Part shown: in pieces, positions 1-7,727 of the stretch | Layout: the number at the start of each line of letters is the position of its first letter | How positions within the stretch are numbered: the stretch's first letter is position 1 | DNA from: Rhodoferax sp. | GTDB lineage: Bacteria > Pseudomonadota > Gammaproteobacteria > Burkholderiales > Burkholderiaceae_C | NCBI GenBank assembly: GCA_031291295.1 | Contig: JARLJI010000223.1 | Span: 1 to 49,191 of the forward strand | DNA: 49,191 nt | Direction of reading: 5' to 3' | Notes under the pieces: model-generated | Databases searched by the model: none | What the model was told of the DNA's origin: nothing | What the model saw: only the letters and a program-made list of their open reading frames with translations | Program-made: the position numbers and the translations under genes

Positions 1-102
1 AACCACCACCGACTGCTGGAGCCCATCGGATACATTCCCCCTGCCGAAGCTGAAGACAACTACTATCGGCAATTAACCAGTCAGGCCGTCATGTCGGTCT
101 GA
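1..102 (+). pseudogene. IS3-family transposase (OrfB), C-terminal end, cut by window edge
   Basis: Frame 1 is open from the first base and ends at a TGA at 100-102. The readable tail contains NHHRLLEPIGYIPPAEAE followed by NYYRQ, which is the usual C-terminus of the DDE integrase (OrfB) of IS3-family insertion sequences, just after the catalytic glutamate region. Only 33 codons are in the window, so integrity of the transposase cannot be judged. The element's right inverted repeat follows at once, as expected for IS3 elements whose transposase ends close to the end of the IS. Confidence 0.8.
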
Positions 103-114
103 CTTAACCCAACG

Positions 115-141
115 GGCCTCCTCGATAGCCGGGGCGATTCA
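115..141. mobile_element. Right terminal inverted repeat of the IS3-family element
   Basis: Read from the outside in (minus strand from 141) the end begins TGAATCGCCCCGG, matching the TGAACCGCCCCGG-type ends of many IS3-family elements, with the terminal TG/CA dinucleotide. The outer boundary is placed at 141; the 3-bp target duplication would then be CTA at 142-144. The left end lies outside the window, so the duplication cannot be confirmed. Confidence 0.6.
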
Positions 142-142
142 C

Positions 143-442
143 TACATACAGTATGACTTGGTTAAAGCCATAGATGCATTGTTGGCATCCAGGTCACTAC
201 CCAGTTCTTTGGCTGGCAATGTGGACGCCATACGCAACATTGGCAACTTCGCGGCACATCCTATGAAGGACACAAATTCTGGGGCGATCTTGCCCGTCGA
301 GCCACACGAAGCTGAGTGGAACCTTGACGTGTTAGAGGGCCTGTTCGATTTCTATTTTGTTCAGCCTGCCAAGGATCAAGCAAAGATCGCGGCGCTGAAT
401 GCCAAGTTGGCGGCTGCTGGAAAGCCCCCAGTCAAGCAGTGA
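143..442 (+). pseudogene. DUF4145-type protein, 5' end removed by the IS3 element
   Basis: The frame reads straight out of the IS end and stops at 440-442. A TTG at 158 could serve as an artificial start giving 94 residues. The segment with IRNIGNFAAHP and the following helix-rich stretch with ...LFDFYFVQ is the C-terminal half of the DUF4145 domain, found in proteins often linked to restriction or other defence loci. A full domain would need about 60-100 more residues at the front, which is exactly where the IS lies. The piece is therefore best read as the 3' remnant of an interrupted gene. Function of the intact protein is unknown. Confidence 0.6.
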
Positions 443-567
443 GACACTCTCTCAGCGCAGCCGCTGGCCGTTTCGTCCTGGGTGAGGAAGGCGCCAATCG
501 CCCGCTGCGAACACTCGTTGATCCTGGCGATGACGGCAGCCATCTCGCCACTGAGCCACCCGCCCCA

Positions 568-1647
568 CTACTTTCTGCCGGATAGCTTGTACCAGGCGAC
601 GCCATCGTCACCAATATTCATCTCGATGGCACCCTGGTGCCTCAGGTAATTGAGGCAGGCCAGGCTCTCGCCGGTCGCCATGCCGAGCAGGGGCACGTTC
701 GTCTCCCCGATGGGTCGGCCGAACAGCGCGCCGAACACGTCGACCGCGCGCCGGGGCTCGATCAGCGCCTCCTTGAGGCACGTCATGGCATGGTTCTGCA
801 CGGCGGTCAGGTAGTCCAGGCGTGCGTGCAATCCCCTGAAGCACTCGTTGTGCGAGGGCAGTACCAGCACATCATCGGGTACCTCGCGCTTGAGCTTGTC
901 CAGGGACGCATACCAGTCCGCCATCGGATTGGCGTCTGGCTCGGTCGGATGGACCGAGACGTTCGACGAAATCCTCGGCAGCACCTGGTCGCCCGAGATC
1001 AGCACCTTGAGATCCGGGCAGTACAGGCACGCATGTTCGGGCGAATGACCGTTGCCGACCACGACGCGCCACAGGTGCGCTCCGATGCGCAGCTCCTCGC
1101 CATCGACCAGGCGCCGGTAGCTGTCCGGCAGGGGATGAATGTGGTTGCCGAAATTGCCAAATCGCGCGCGGTACGACTCCACCGCCGCTTCGGGCCATCC
1201 CGCCCGGCGGTAAAAGTCGAGCGCCTCGGGCGGCGCTTCGCGCCCGCTGTCGGAGACCATGACGCGGCAAGTCAGGTATTCGAGCCGCGACATCCATAGG
1301 CGCAGCCCGAATTTTCGGGTGAGCCAGCCGGCCATGCCGACGTGGTCGGGATGCATGTGCGTCACGAAGACCCGGGTCAACGGGCGCTCATCCCTGGCAT
1401 TCGAAAACAGCTCGCGCCATACCGTTGCCGTCTCTTCGTTGCGCACGCCGGTGTCCACCAGCGCCCATCCATGGCCTTCGTCAATCGCCCAGAGATTGAT
1501 GTGATCGAGCGCATACGGCAGCGGCATGCGGATCCAGTGGACGCCGGGCGCGACTTCGAGCGTATGGCCGCGTTCGGGAGGTGCCTCGAAGGGGTATTCC
1601 AGCTTGGGTTTGCCGGGAGCGTCAGAAGCTTTCAAATTTTTTGTCAA
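568..1647 (-). CDS. MBL-fold metallo-hydrolase
   Basis: 359 residues. The metal-binding motif HMHPDH (residues 97-102) is followed by GHSPEH (His201) and SGD (Asp220), the standard two-metal ligand set of the metallo-beta-lactamase fold; a further His lies in PSHNE near residue 266. The protein is larger than a glyoxalase II and resembles the broad group of MBL hydrolases with a C-terminal helical domain. Substrate cannot be inferred. The start is a TTG at 1645-1647, preceded by GGAG six bases upstream; no better ATG exists in frame. The neighbour TauE/SafE gene is on the same strand, 103 bp upstream, so co-transcription is possible. Confidence 0.85.
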   Translation of the reverse strand: MTKNLKASDAPGKPKLEYPFEAPPERGHTLEVAPGVHWIRMPLPYALDHINLWAIDEGHGWALVDTGVRNEETATVWRELFSNARDERPLTRVFVTHMHPDHVGMAGWLTRKFGLRLWMSRLEYLTCRVMVSDSGREAPPEALDFYRRAGWPEAAVESYRARFGNFGNHIHPLPDSYRRLVDGEELRIGAHLWRVVVGNGHSPEHACLYCPDLKVLISGDQVLPRISSNVSVHPTEPDANPMADWYASLDKLKREVPDDVLVLPSHNECFRGLHARLDYLTAVQNHAMTCLKEALIEPRRAVDVFGALFGRPIGETNVPLLGMATGESLACLNYLRHQGAIEMNIGDDGVAWYKLSGRK

Positions 1648-1750
1648 GTCAGACTCCGGTGAAGGGACTCGTTTGGGTGATCCGAAGATGGGACGGTCAA
1701 TAATTTCATCAGCAAGTTTATGGGCCTGGCTGGACTGCTGCGCAGAGGTC

Positions 1751-2506
1751 CTAGCGCAGAAACAGCCACACCGTCAGCGCGATGCCGACCAGCACGACGA
1801 GCCCGCGCATCAGTTTTTCCGGCAGCCGGTGCACGAGCCAGTTGCCGACAAAGGCACCGCCGATGCCGCCGATGGCCAGCGCCAGCGCGGCAAGCCAGTC
1901 CACCTGACTGGAGAAGACGAACAGGGCGACCGCCGAGGCGTTCATCGCCATGGCCAATATGTTCTTGGTGGCGGTGGCCATGCGCACCTGCTGGCCGGCG
2001 AGCGTCAGGGCCGCCAGCATCAAAAAGCCGATGCCGCCGCCGAAGTAGCCGCCGTAAACGCCGATCAGGAATTGCGCCGCGGCGAGCAGTTTCAGGGGAA
2101 TGGCATGCCCGGCATCGGGCGACTTCTTGCGAAAGCTGCCCCAGGCGAAGACGGCGGTGGCGAACAGCACCAGCCAGGGCACCAGACGCGCAAAAAAAAT
2201 GGCCGGGGTTTCCAGCAGCAGCACGGCGCCGACGATGCCGCCCGCCACACTGAGGCCGAACAGCTTGCCCAGGCTCATCCCGGTCACGCCGCCGGCCAGT
2301 CTGCGCCCCGCAAGCGACGACGTGATCTGGTTCGGGAACATGGCGATGGTGGAAGTGATGTTGGCCGCCAGCGGATTGAGTCCGGCCAGCAGCAGGGCGG
2401 GAAAGGTGATGAAGGAGCCACCGCCGGCCAGGGTGTTCTGCGTGCCCGCGTAAAGCCCGGCCAGGGCGATCAGCAACAGCAGCGAAAGATCGTGGTGTGC
2501 AAGCAT
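1751..2506 (-). CDS. TauE/SafE-family membrane permease
   Basis: 251 residues, almost entirely hydrophobic, with about eight predicted membrane segments. The first segment carries GLYAGTQNTLAGGGSFITFP, the characteristic N-terminal TauE/SafE signature (G...GGGS..). Family members export or import sulfite, sulfoacetate and other small organosulfur anions; the substrate is not readable here. It precedes the MBL hydrolase gene on the same strand. The ATG start at 2504-2506 places the first membrane helix directly at the N-terminus, as is normal for the family. Confidence 0.85.
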   Translation of the reverse strand: MLAHHDLSLLLLIALAGLYAGTQNTLAGGGSFITFPALLLAGLNPLAANITSTIAMFPNQITSSLAGRRLAGGVTGMSLGKLFGLSVAGGIVGAVLLLETPAIFFARLVPWLVLFATAVFAWGSFRKKSPDAGHAIPLKLLAAAQFLIGVYGGYFGGGIGFLMLAALTLAGQQVRMATATKNILAMAMNASAVALFVFSSQVDWLAALALAIGGIGGAFVGNWLVHRLPEKLMRGLVVLVGIALTVWLFLR

Positions 2507-2590
2507 GTTGTGTCTGACTGGGGAGTGAATGAAGTCGACAGCGCGCGCTGCGCAATGACTATCGGCGCGGCCAGGGGCGCTGCCGCGCCG

Positions 2591-3292
2591 TCAGGCCACC
2601 GCTACCAGGCGGTCCAACGTGGGTGCGTCGTCCAGCAGGCTCTGGCTGCTTGACGCATGCACGATGCGGCCGCGGTCGAGCACGATGGCGCGCGGGGTCA
2701 GCGACAGGGCCAGGCGCGCATGCTGTTCGACCACGATGACGGACAGGCCTTCATCGGCGATCAGGCGGCGCAGCACGTGCATCAGCTCCTGCACGATGAT
2801 CGGCGCCAGGCCTTCCATCGGTTCATCCAGCAACAGCAGGCGCGGGTTGGTGATCAGCGCCCGCGCGATGGCCAGCATCTGCTGTTCGCCGCCCGAGAGC
2901 TGGTTGCCCATGTTCGCGCGGCGCTCCTGCAGGCGCGGAAAGACCTCGTACAGGCGCGCCAGGTTCCAGGGGCCGGGACGCGCCACCACGGTCAGGTGTT
3001 CCTCGACCGTCAACGACGGGAACATGAAGCGTTCCTGCGGCACCCAGCCCAGGCCGGCATGCGCGCGCCGGTAGGTGGGGATGCGCGCGATGTCGTTGCC
3101 GCACCAGCGGATGGTGCCGCCATGCACCTGCGTCAGGCCCATCAGCGTGACCAGCAGCGTGGATTTGCCGACGCCGTTGCGCCCCAGCAGCGCCAGGCTC
3201 TCGCCCTCCTGCAGCGCGAACGAAACGCCGTCCAGCACCACGGACTCGCCGTAGCCGGCGCTTACATGATCGAGGGCGAGCAGCTCAGACAT
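2591..3292 (-). CDS. livF: Branched-chain amino-acid-type ABC transporter, ATPase LivF
   Basis: 233 residues, the usual LivF length. Walker A GRNGVGKS is at 37-44, the signature NQLSGGEQQ about residue 132, and Walker B LLLLDEPMEGLAP follows; the EGLAP after Walker B is typical of LivF. It energises import of hydrophobic amino acids or related acids at the inner membrane together with LivG, LivH and LivM. Its start overlaps the end of livG by 8 bp (3285-3292), so translation is probably coupled. It is the last gene of the minus-strand liv operon. Confidence 0.95.
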   Translation of the reverse strand: MSELLALDHVSAGYGESVVLDGVSFALQEGESLALLGRNGVGKSTLLVTLMGLTQVHGGTIRWCGNDIARIPTYRRAHAGLGWVPQERFMFPSLTVEEHLTVVARPGPWNLARLYEVFPRLQERRANMGNQLSGGEQQMLAIARALITNPRLLLLDEPMEGLAPIIVQELMHVLRRLIADEGLSVIVVEQHARLALSLTPRAIVLDRGRIVHASSSQSLLDDAPTLDRLVAVA

Positions 3293-4046
3293 GTTCGGCC
3301 TCGCCCAGATAGACTTCTTTCACGCGCTGATCGGCGGCGATCTCGGCCGGCGTGCCCTCCGTCAGCACCTTGCCGCCCACCAGCACGGTGATGCGTTCGG
3401 CAAAGCGGAACACCAGCCCCATGTCATGCTCAATGAACACGATGGTGACGTCGCGCGGCAACTGCGCGATGACTTCGAACAGCTCGGCGCTCTCCCCGGA
3501 GGGAATGCCGGCGGCCGGCTCGTCGAGCAGCAAAATCCGGGGCCGGGTCGCCAGCGCCAGGGCGATTTCCACCAGCCGCTGCTTGCCGTAGGGCAGGCTG
3601 TGGGTGACGGTGTCGGCATCGGGCGTGAGCCTGAGCGAGTCGAGCAGCGCCATCGCCTCGTCGATCGCGGCGTGCTGCTGCGCCACGGTCTGGTACCAGC
3701 GGTAGTGCAGGCCGCGGCGTTCGCAGATCGCCAGCGTCACCGATTCAAGCACCGTCAAGCCGGCGAACAGGGTGTTGATCTGGAACGTGCGGGTCATGCC
3801 GCGTTTGACGCGCTGGTGCTGCGCCAGCGCCGTGATGTTCTGGTCCCCGAGAAAAACCTGGCCGCTGCTGGGCGCCAGCACGCCGGTCAGCAGGTTGATG
3901 AAGGTGGTCTTGCCGGCGCCGTTCGGCCCGATCAGCGCATGGCGCGCGCCCGGCGCAAAGGTCAGCGAGATGTCGCTGTTGGCCTTGAAGGCGCCCCACT
4001 GCTTGGACAGCCCCTGGGTGCGCAGCTCGTACGGTGCGCGGCTCAT
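3285..4046 (-). CDS. livG: Branched-chain amino-acid-type ABC transporter, ATPase LivG
   Basis: 253 residues, typical for LivG. Walker A GPNGAGKT is at 40-47, the signature is the LivG-like variant SLPYGKQR, and Walker B LLLLDEPAAGIPSGES follows. It pairs with LivF as the ATPase of a HAAT-family importer. The gene lies 55 bp downstream of livM and overlaps livF, so the order on the minus strand is livH-livM-livG-livF. The substrate range of such systems includes branched-chain amino acids but also urea, amides and aromatic acids; nothing in the ATPase decides this. Confidence 0.95.
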   Translation of the reverse strand: MSRAPYELRTQGLSKQWGAFKANSDISLTFAPGARHALIGPNGAGKTTFINLLTGVLAPSSGQVFLGDQNITALAQHQRVKRGMTRTFQINTLFAGLTVLESVTLAICERRGLHYRWYQTVAQQHAAIDEAMALLDSLRLTPDADTVTHSLPYGKQRLVEIALALATRPRILLLDEPAAGIPSGESAELFEVIAQLPRDVTIVFIEHDMGLVFRFAERITVLVGGKVLTEGTPAEIAADQRVKEVYLGEAEHV

Positions 4047-4101
4047 CGGATAACCTCCGCGCGACGCGCTGCGGTATTCGCCTTGGGAACGGCCCGGCGG
4101 C

Positions 4102-5109
4102 TCATGACGAGCGCCTCGTAGCCGTCGCAGGCCGGCTCAGGCGCTGCCGGATCTTGTCCAGGCCGCCCAGGATGCCGCCGCGCGCGAACAGCACGATCAC
4201 CACCAGCAGCAGGCCGAGCCAGAACTGCCAGTAGACCGGATTGAGATCGGAAATGTAGCTCTGCGCCAGCATGAACACGGCGGCGCCCACCAGTGCGCCA
4301 TACAGCCGCCCCGTGCCGCCCAGCACCAGCATGATGAGCAAATCGGCCGAGCGCGAAAAGCCCAGCGTGTCGAGGCCGACGAACTGCGTGGTCTGGGCCA
4401 GCAGGGCGCCCGCCACACCGGCCACCGCCGCACCCAGCGTGAAGACCACGGTCAATCGCTGCGGTACGTTGGCGCCGATGGCGGGCATGCGCTTGCCGCC
4501 TTCGCGGATGCCGGTCAGGCTCAGGCCGAAGGGCGAGTTCACCAGCCGGCGCAGCACGACGAACAGCACGAACAGCACGATCAGGCTGTACCAATAGGCG
4601 GTCTTGCCGTACAGGTCGAACTCGAACACGCCGAGCACCTTGCCCGCCACGATGCCCGACAACCCGTCCACGCCGCCGGTGAGAAAAGTTGCCTTGTTGG
4701 CCGCTTCGAACAGCATCAGGCTGATGCCCAGCGTCACCATCAGGCGCGTCAGGTCCTGCCCGCGCACCACCAGAAAACTGGTCAGATAACCGAACAGCGC
4801 CGCCAGCGCGGCGCCGGCCAGCAGGCCCAGCAGCGGCTCGGTCCAGCCATGCGCCGCGAGCAAGCCGGCGGTGTAGGCCCCGAGCCCGAAAAAGGCCGCG
4901 TGGCCCAGCGAGACGATGCCGGCATAGCCGAGGATCAGATCCAGCGAGACGGCAAACAGGCCGATGATGAGGGTCTGGCTCATCAGCGACAGATAACCGG
5001 GGAACAAAAAATAAGCGGCGACCGGGATCAGCCAGAACACGATCTCCAGCGGCTGCCAGCGATCATTGGGCAGCGGCGGCCGCGGCGGTTGGAGCCAGCG
5101 CGGCATCAT
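4102..5109 (-). CDS. livM: Branched-chain amino-acid-type ABC transporter, permease LivM
   Basis: 335 residues with about ten membrane segments. The region with GYAGIVSLGHAAFFGLGAY (around residues 63-81) is the conserved LivM core, and the C-terminal LVLGGTGRLYGALVGA motif is the ABC-permease coupling loop. The frame is open further upstream, but the ATG at 5107-5109 is chosen because it overlaps the livH stop in an ATGA junction and gives the normal N-terminus before the first helix; an in-frame ATG follows immediately. LivM forms the membrane channel with LivH. Confidence 0.93.
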   Translation of the reverse strand: MMPRWLQPPRPPLPNDRWQPLEIVFWLIPVAAYFLFPGYLSLMSQTLIIGLFAVSLDLILGYAGIVSLGHAAFFGLGAYTAGLLAAHGWTEPLLGLLAGAALAALFGYLTSFLVVRGQDLTRLMVTLGISLMLFEAANKATFLTGGVDGLSGIVAGKVLGVFEFDLYGKTAYWYSLIVLFVLFVVLRRLVNSPFGLSLTGIREGGKRMPAIGANVPQRLTVVFTLGAAVAGVAGALLAQTTQFVGLDTLGFSRSADLLIMLVLGGTGRLYGALVGAAVFMLAQSYISDLNPVYWQFWLGLLLVVIVLFARGGILGGLDKIRQRLSRPATATRRSS

Positions 5110-5972
5110 GAGCGCTTGCCGATCAGGCCGGCCGGAAACAGCACCAGCAGCAGCACCATCAGGCCGTAGATGATGAAGGAGCCGATGGCGGGCACATAGT
5201 ATTTGCCCGCCACATCGCAGACGCCCAGGATCAGTGCCGCAATCAGCGGCCCCTTGATGGTGCTGGCGCCGCCGACCACGACCACGAGCAGAAAGTACAC
5301 CATGTACTTGATCGGAAAATTCGGGTCGAGCCCCAGCACGTCCAGCCCCAGCCCCCCGCCCAGTCCGGCCAAGCCCGAGCCGAGCGCGAACGTGAGGCTG
5401 AAGACCCGGCTGACGTTGATGCCCAGCCCGGCCGCGGCCTGTTGGTTGTCGACCGAGGCCCGGATTTGCGCGCCGAAGCGGGTGCGCTCCACCAGGGCCC
5501 GCAACGCCAGCGTGACGAGCACAACGATGCCGATCAGGAACAGGCGGTACACGCCTACGTCCACCCCCAGCAGCGAGACCTGGCCGAGCAGGTAGCCGGG
5601 CAGTTGCATCGGCTGCTGCGACGAGCCCCAGACATAGGTGGCGGCCGCAACCGCCATGAAGGTCAGGCCGATCGAAAACAGCACCTGGTCGAGCGGACTG
5701 GCCCGGTACAGCCGGCGGTACAGCAGCCGCTCCAGCACCAGCCCGGCCAGTGCGCTGGCGATGAAGGCCAGCGGCAGGGACAGCAGGAACGGCAGGCCGA
5801 GGCTGTTCATGGCCATCACGCACACATAGCCGCCCAGCATCGCGAAGGCGCCGTGGGCGAGGTTGACGAAGTTCATCAGGCCCATCGTGATGGACAGCCC
5901 GACGCTGATCAGGAACAGCAAGCTGCCGTAGGCAACGCCATCGAACAGGACGCCAATGAAATGACTCAGCAT
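5106..5972 (-). CDS. livH: Branched-chain amino-acid-type ABC transporter, permease LivH
   Basis: 288 residues, about eight membrane segments. The N-terminal stretch with GLMNFVNLAHGAFAMLGGY is the classic LivH signature and VVVVGGASTIKGPL is the C-terminal coupling loop. It is the first gene of the minus-strand operon. The start codon at 5970-5972 lacks a good Shine-Dalgarno; translation may begin close to the transcript start. The upstream 109 bp are shared with the divergent livK gene. Confidence 0.93.
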   Translation of the reverse strand: MLSHFIGVLFDGVAYGSLLFLISVGLSITMGLMNFVNLAHGAFAMLGGYVCVMAMNSLGLPFLLSLPLAFIASALAGLVLERLLYRRLYRASPLDQVLFSIGLTFMAVAAATYVWGSSQQPMQLPGYLLGQVSLLGVDVGVYRLFLIGIVVLVTLALRALVERTRFGAQIRASVDNQQAAAGLGINVSRVFSLTFALGSGLAGLGGGLGLDVLGLDPNFPIKYMVYFLLVVVVGGASTIKGPLIAALILGVCDVAGKYYVPAIGSFIIYGLMVLLLVLFPAGLIGKRS

Positions 5973-6001
5973 GGAGGATTGAGCTTGCCCGGGCCTGGAG
6001 T

Positions 6002-6030
6002 TTGATGTTGAAACAGATTGTACGTATGAT
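6002..6030 (+). promoter_or_regulatory. Candidate sigma-70 promoter of livK in the divergent liv spacer
   Basis: TTGATG (6002-6007), 17-bp spacer and TATGAT (6025-6030), the best match to -35/-10 in the livH/livK spacer; livK starts 52 bp downstream. Pattern match only. Confidence 0.45.
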
Positions 6031-6081
6031 TAACGATTTTCTGGCCCCGCGCCACACATCTTATTCCCAAGGAGACATTGA

Positions 6082-7251
6082 ATGAGTTTGACCAAGCACC
6101 TGGTGGCCGCCGCAATGATGGCAGGTCTGATGACCTCGGTACAAGCGTCGGAACCCCTGAAAATCGGGCTGATCCTGCCGATGTCGGGGCCCTTCGCGGC
6201 GTATGGCAAGCAGATCGAGCACGGCGCCAAGCTGTACCTGCAGGAGCACAACAACACGCTGGGCGGGCGCCCCGTCGAGCTGATTCTCAAAAATGACGAT
6301 CCCGGCACCTCGGGCGAGATCGACAAGCGCCTGGCGCAGGACCTGGTGATCCGCGACAAGGTCGACATCCTGGCCGGCTTTGCGCTGACCCCGTCGGGGC
6401 TCGCCGTCGCACCGATCGCGACCGAGGCCAAAAAGCCGATGGTCATCATGAATGCGGCCACCTCGATCATCACGACCAAGTCCGACAACATCGTGCGCGT
6501 CTCGATGACGCTGCCGCAGACCACGGCACCGATCGCGACCTGGGCCGCGAAGAACGGCATTAAAAAGGTCTACATGCTGGTCGCCGACTACGGCCCCGGC
6601 TACGACGCCGAGGCCCAGTTCAAGAAGACCTTCACGGCCGCGGGCGGCGAGATCGTGGGCGATGTGCGCACCCCGGTGAAGAGTCCCGACCTGGCCCCGT
6701 ACCTGCAAAAAATCAAGGACGTCAAACCCGACGCCGTGTTCCTGTTCCTGCCGCCGGGCGAGCAGACCATCGCCTTCATGAAGGGCTTTGCCGAACGTGG
6801 CCTGGGCCAGGCCGGCATCAAGATCATCGCGACCGGCGACCTGACCGATGAAGACCTGATCAATGCCATGGGCGACAACGCGCTGGGCATCATCACCTCC
6901 TTCCACTACGCCGAGGCGCACAAGTCGCCGGAGAACAAGGCCTATGTGTCGGCCTACTACAAGGCGTATCCGAAGGACCGGCCCAACTTCATGTCGGTGG
7001 GCGGCTATGACGGCATGTACCTGATCGATGCGGCGCTGAAGAAGACCGGCGGCAATGCCGACGCCGCCAAGTTCGTCGACGCCGCCAAGGGCCTGAAGTG
7101 GGTCAGCCCGCGCGGCCCGGTGTCGATCGATCCCGCCACGCGCGATATTGTGCAGACCCTGTACATCCGCAAGGTCGAAAAGGTGGACGGCAAGCTGCAG
7201 AACGTGGAGATCGACCAGATTCCCGACTTCAAGGATCCGGGCAAGCCGTAA
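6082..7251 (+). CDS. livK: Branched-chain amino-acid-type ABC transporter, periplasmic binding protein LivK
   Basis: 389 residues. A signal peptide (MSLTKHLVAAAMMAGLMTSVQA) is followed by EPLKIGLILPMSGPFAAYG, the start of the periplasmic ligand-binding domain of Leu/Ile/Val-binding-like proteins. The start is fixed by AAGGAGA at 6069-6075, seven bases before ATG. The gene is divergent from livHMGF, an arrangement that allows shared control from the 109-bp spacer. The protein delivers the ligand to LivHM. In related proteobacteria such divergent sets are often tuned to aromatic or other organic acids, so a non-amino-acid ligand is possible; this is inference. Confidence 0.9.
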   Translation: MSLTKHLVAAAMMAGLMTSVQASEPLKIGLILPMSGPFAAYGKQIEHGAKLYLQEHNNTLGGRPVELILKNDDPGTSGEIDKRLAQDLVIRDKVDILAGFALTPSGLAVAPIATEAKKPMVIMNAATSIITTKSDNIVRVSMTLPQTTAPIATWAAKNGIKKVYMLVADYGPGYDAEAQFKKTFTAAGGEIVGDVRTPVKSPDLAPYLQKIKDVKPDAVFLFLPPGEQTIAFMKGFAERGLGQAGIKIIATGDLTDEDLINAMGDNALGIITSFHYAEAHKSPENKAYVSAYYKAYPKDRPNFMSVGGYDGMYLIDAALKKTGGNADAAKFVDAAKGLKWVSPRGPVSIDPATRDIVQTLYIRKVEKVDGKLQNVEIDQIPDFKDPGKP

Positions 7252-7262
7252 CAGCGGCGACG

Positions 7263-7280
7263 GGCTGGCTATTGCCAGCC
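7263..7280. terminator. Hairpin between convergent livK and the small exported-protein gene
   Basis: GGCTGGC (7263-7269), loop TATT, GCCAGCC (7274-7280): a perfect 7-bp stem, 12 bp after the livK stop and overlapping the end of the convergent gene. There is no T-run on either side, so a bidirectional terminator role is plausible but not proven. Confidence 0.4.
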
Positions 7281-7727
7281 TGCCTGCTTGCGCAGGACAA
7301 AGTCATGCTCGGCGGGGTCGGACACTTTTTTCCATACCCCGCGAATTTCCCTGCCGCACGAGCCTTCCACGATCTGGCCCGTCCATGTGGCGGTGATGGC
7401 GTTGCCGTCAACCGATTCCTCAAGGGTGAAGACCCCGTTGTCCACATCGCCCGCCAGCAACGCCCTGGCACCGTCGCGGGTGATCGTGCCGCCCAGGCTC
7501 TCGCTGAGCTCGGGGTTTCGCTCCAGCGTCAAAACCGCTTGCCGGGGCGCGCTGCCAGGTCCGGTATCCATTTGCGCCTGCCACGAGCCGAACAGGCGCG
7601 CGTTGCTCACGTCGGCCGCCGCGGGGCAGATGACGGCCGCCGGTGCATCGGCATTGTTTTGGGCTGCAGCCCCCGCCGATAGTGCGCAAGATGCTATAAA
7701 AAGCAGAGTGAGCCGGGGGTGCATCAT
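7269..7727 (-). CDS. Small predicted exported protein of unknown function
   Basis: 152 residues. A signal peptide covers residues 1 to about 22 (MMHPRLTLLFIASCALSAGAAA), with likely cleavage after AAA or AAQ. The mature part has two cysteines (in VICPAA and EGSCGRE) that could form a disulfide, and a lipocalin/OmpH-like pattern of short beta strands (GSWQAQMDTG, TATWTGQIVEG); I do not recognise the family. Its ATG overlaps the stop of the upstream helicase gene in an ATGA junction at 7724-7727, so it is probably translated by coupling. Residues 7-23 of the signal peptide are encoded by a copy of the dispersed 51-bp palindromic repeat, which is odd and discussed in the findings. Confidence 0.7.
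   Translation of the reverse strand: MMHPRLTLLFIASCALSAGAAAQNNADAPAAVICPAAADVSNARLFGSWQAQMDTGPGSAPRQAVLTLERNPELSESLGGTITRDGARALLAGDVDNGVFTLEESVDGNAITATWTGQIVEGSCGREIRGVWKKVSDPAEHDFVLRKQAGWQ
7659..7709 (-). repeat. 51-bp palindromic repeat, copy f (in signal peptide of exported protein)
   Basis: On the minus strand from 7709: degenerate left arm ACTCT, seven bases, ATAGC, then a 20-base middle and the perfect palindrome GGGCTGCAGCCC, then AAA. In the reading frame of the host gene it encodes IASCALSAGAAAQ, residues 11-23. The right palindrome is the best of all copies; the left arm is the worst. Confidence 0.7.

Noticed and set aside
443..567. In-frame continuation after the MBL stop codon (reads LSGEMAAVIARINECSQRAI) and a 60-codon minus-strand frame at 432-614
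   Set aside because: The first looks protein-like but has no good start or recognised family; the second overlaps the MBL gene in another frame. Neither is supported enough to call.
2507..2590. Possible link of tauE/safE to the liv operon
   Set aside because: Same strand and only 84 bp apart, but no overlap and no functional tie visible; not called as one operon.
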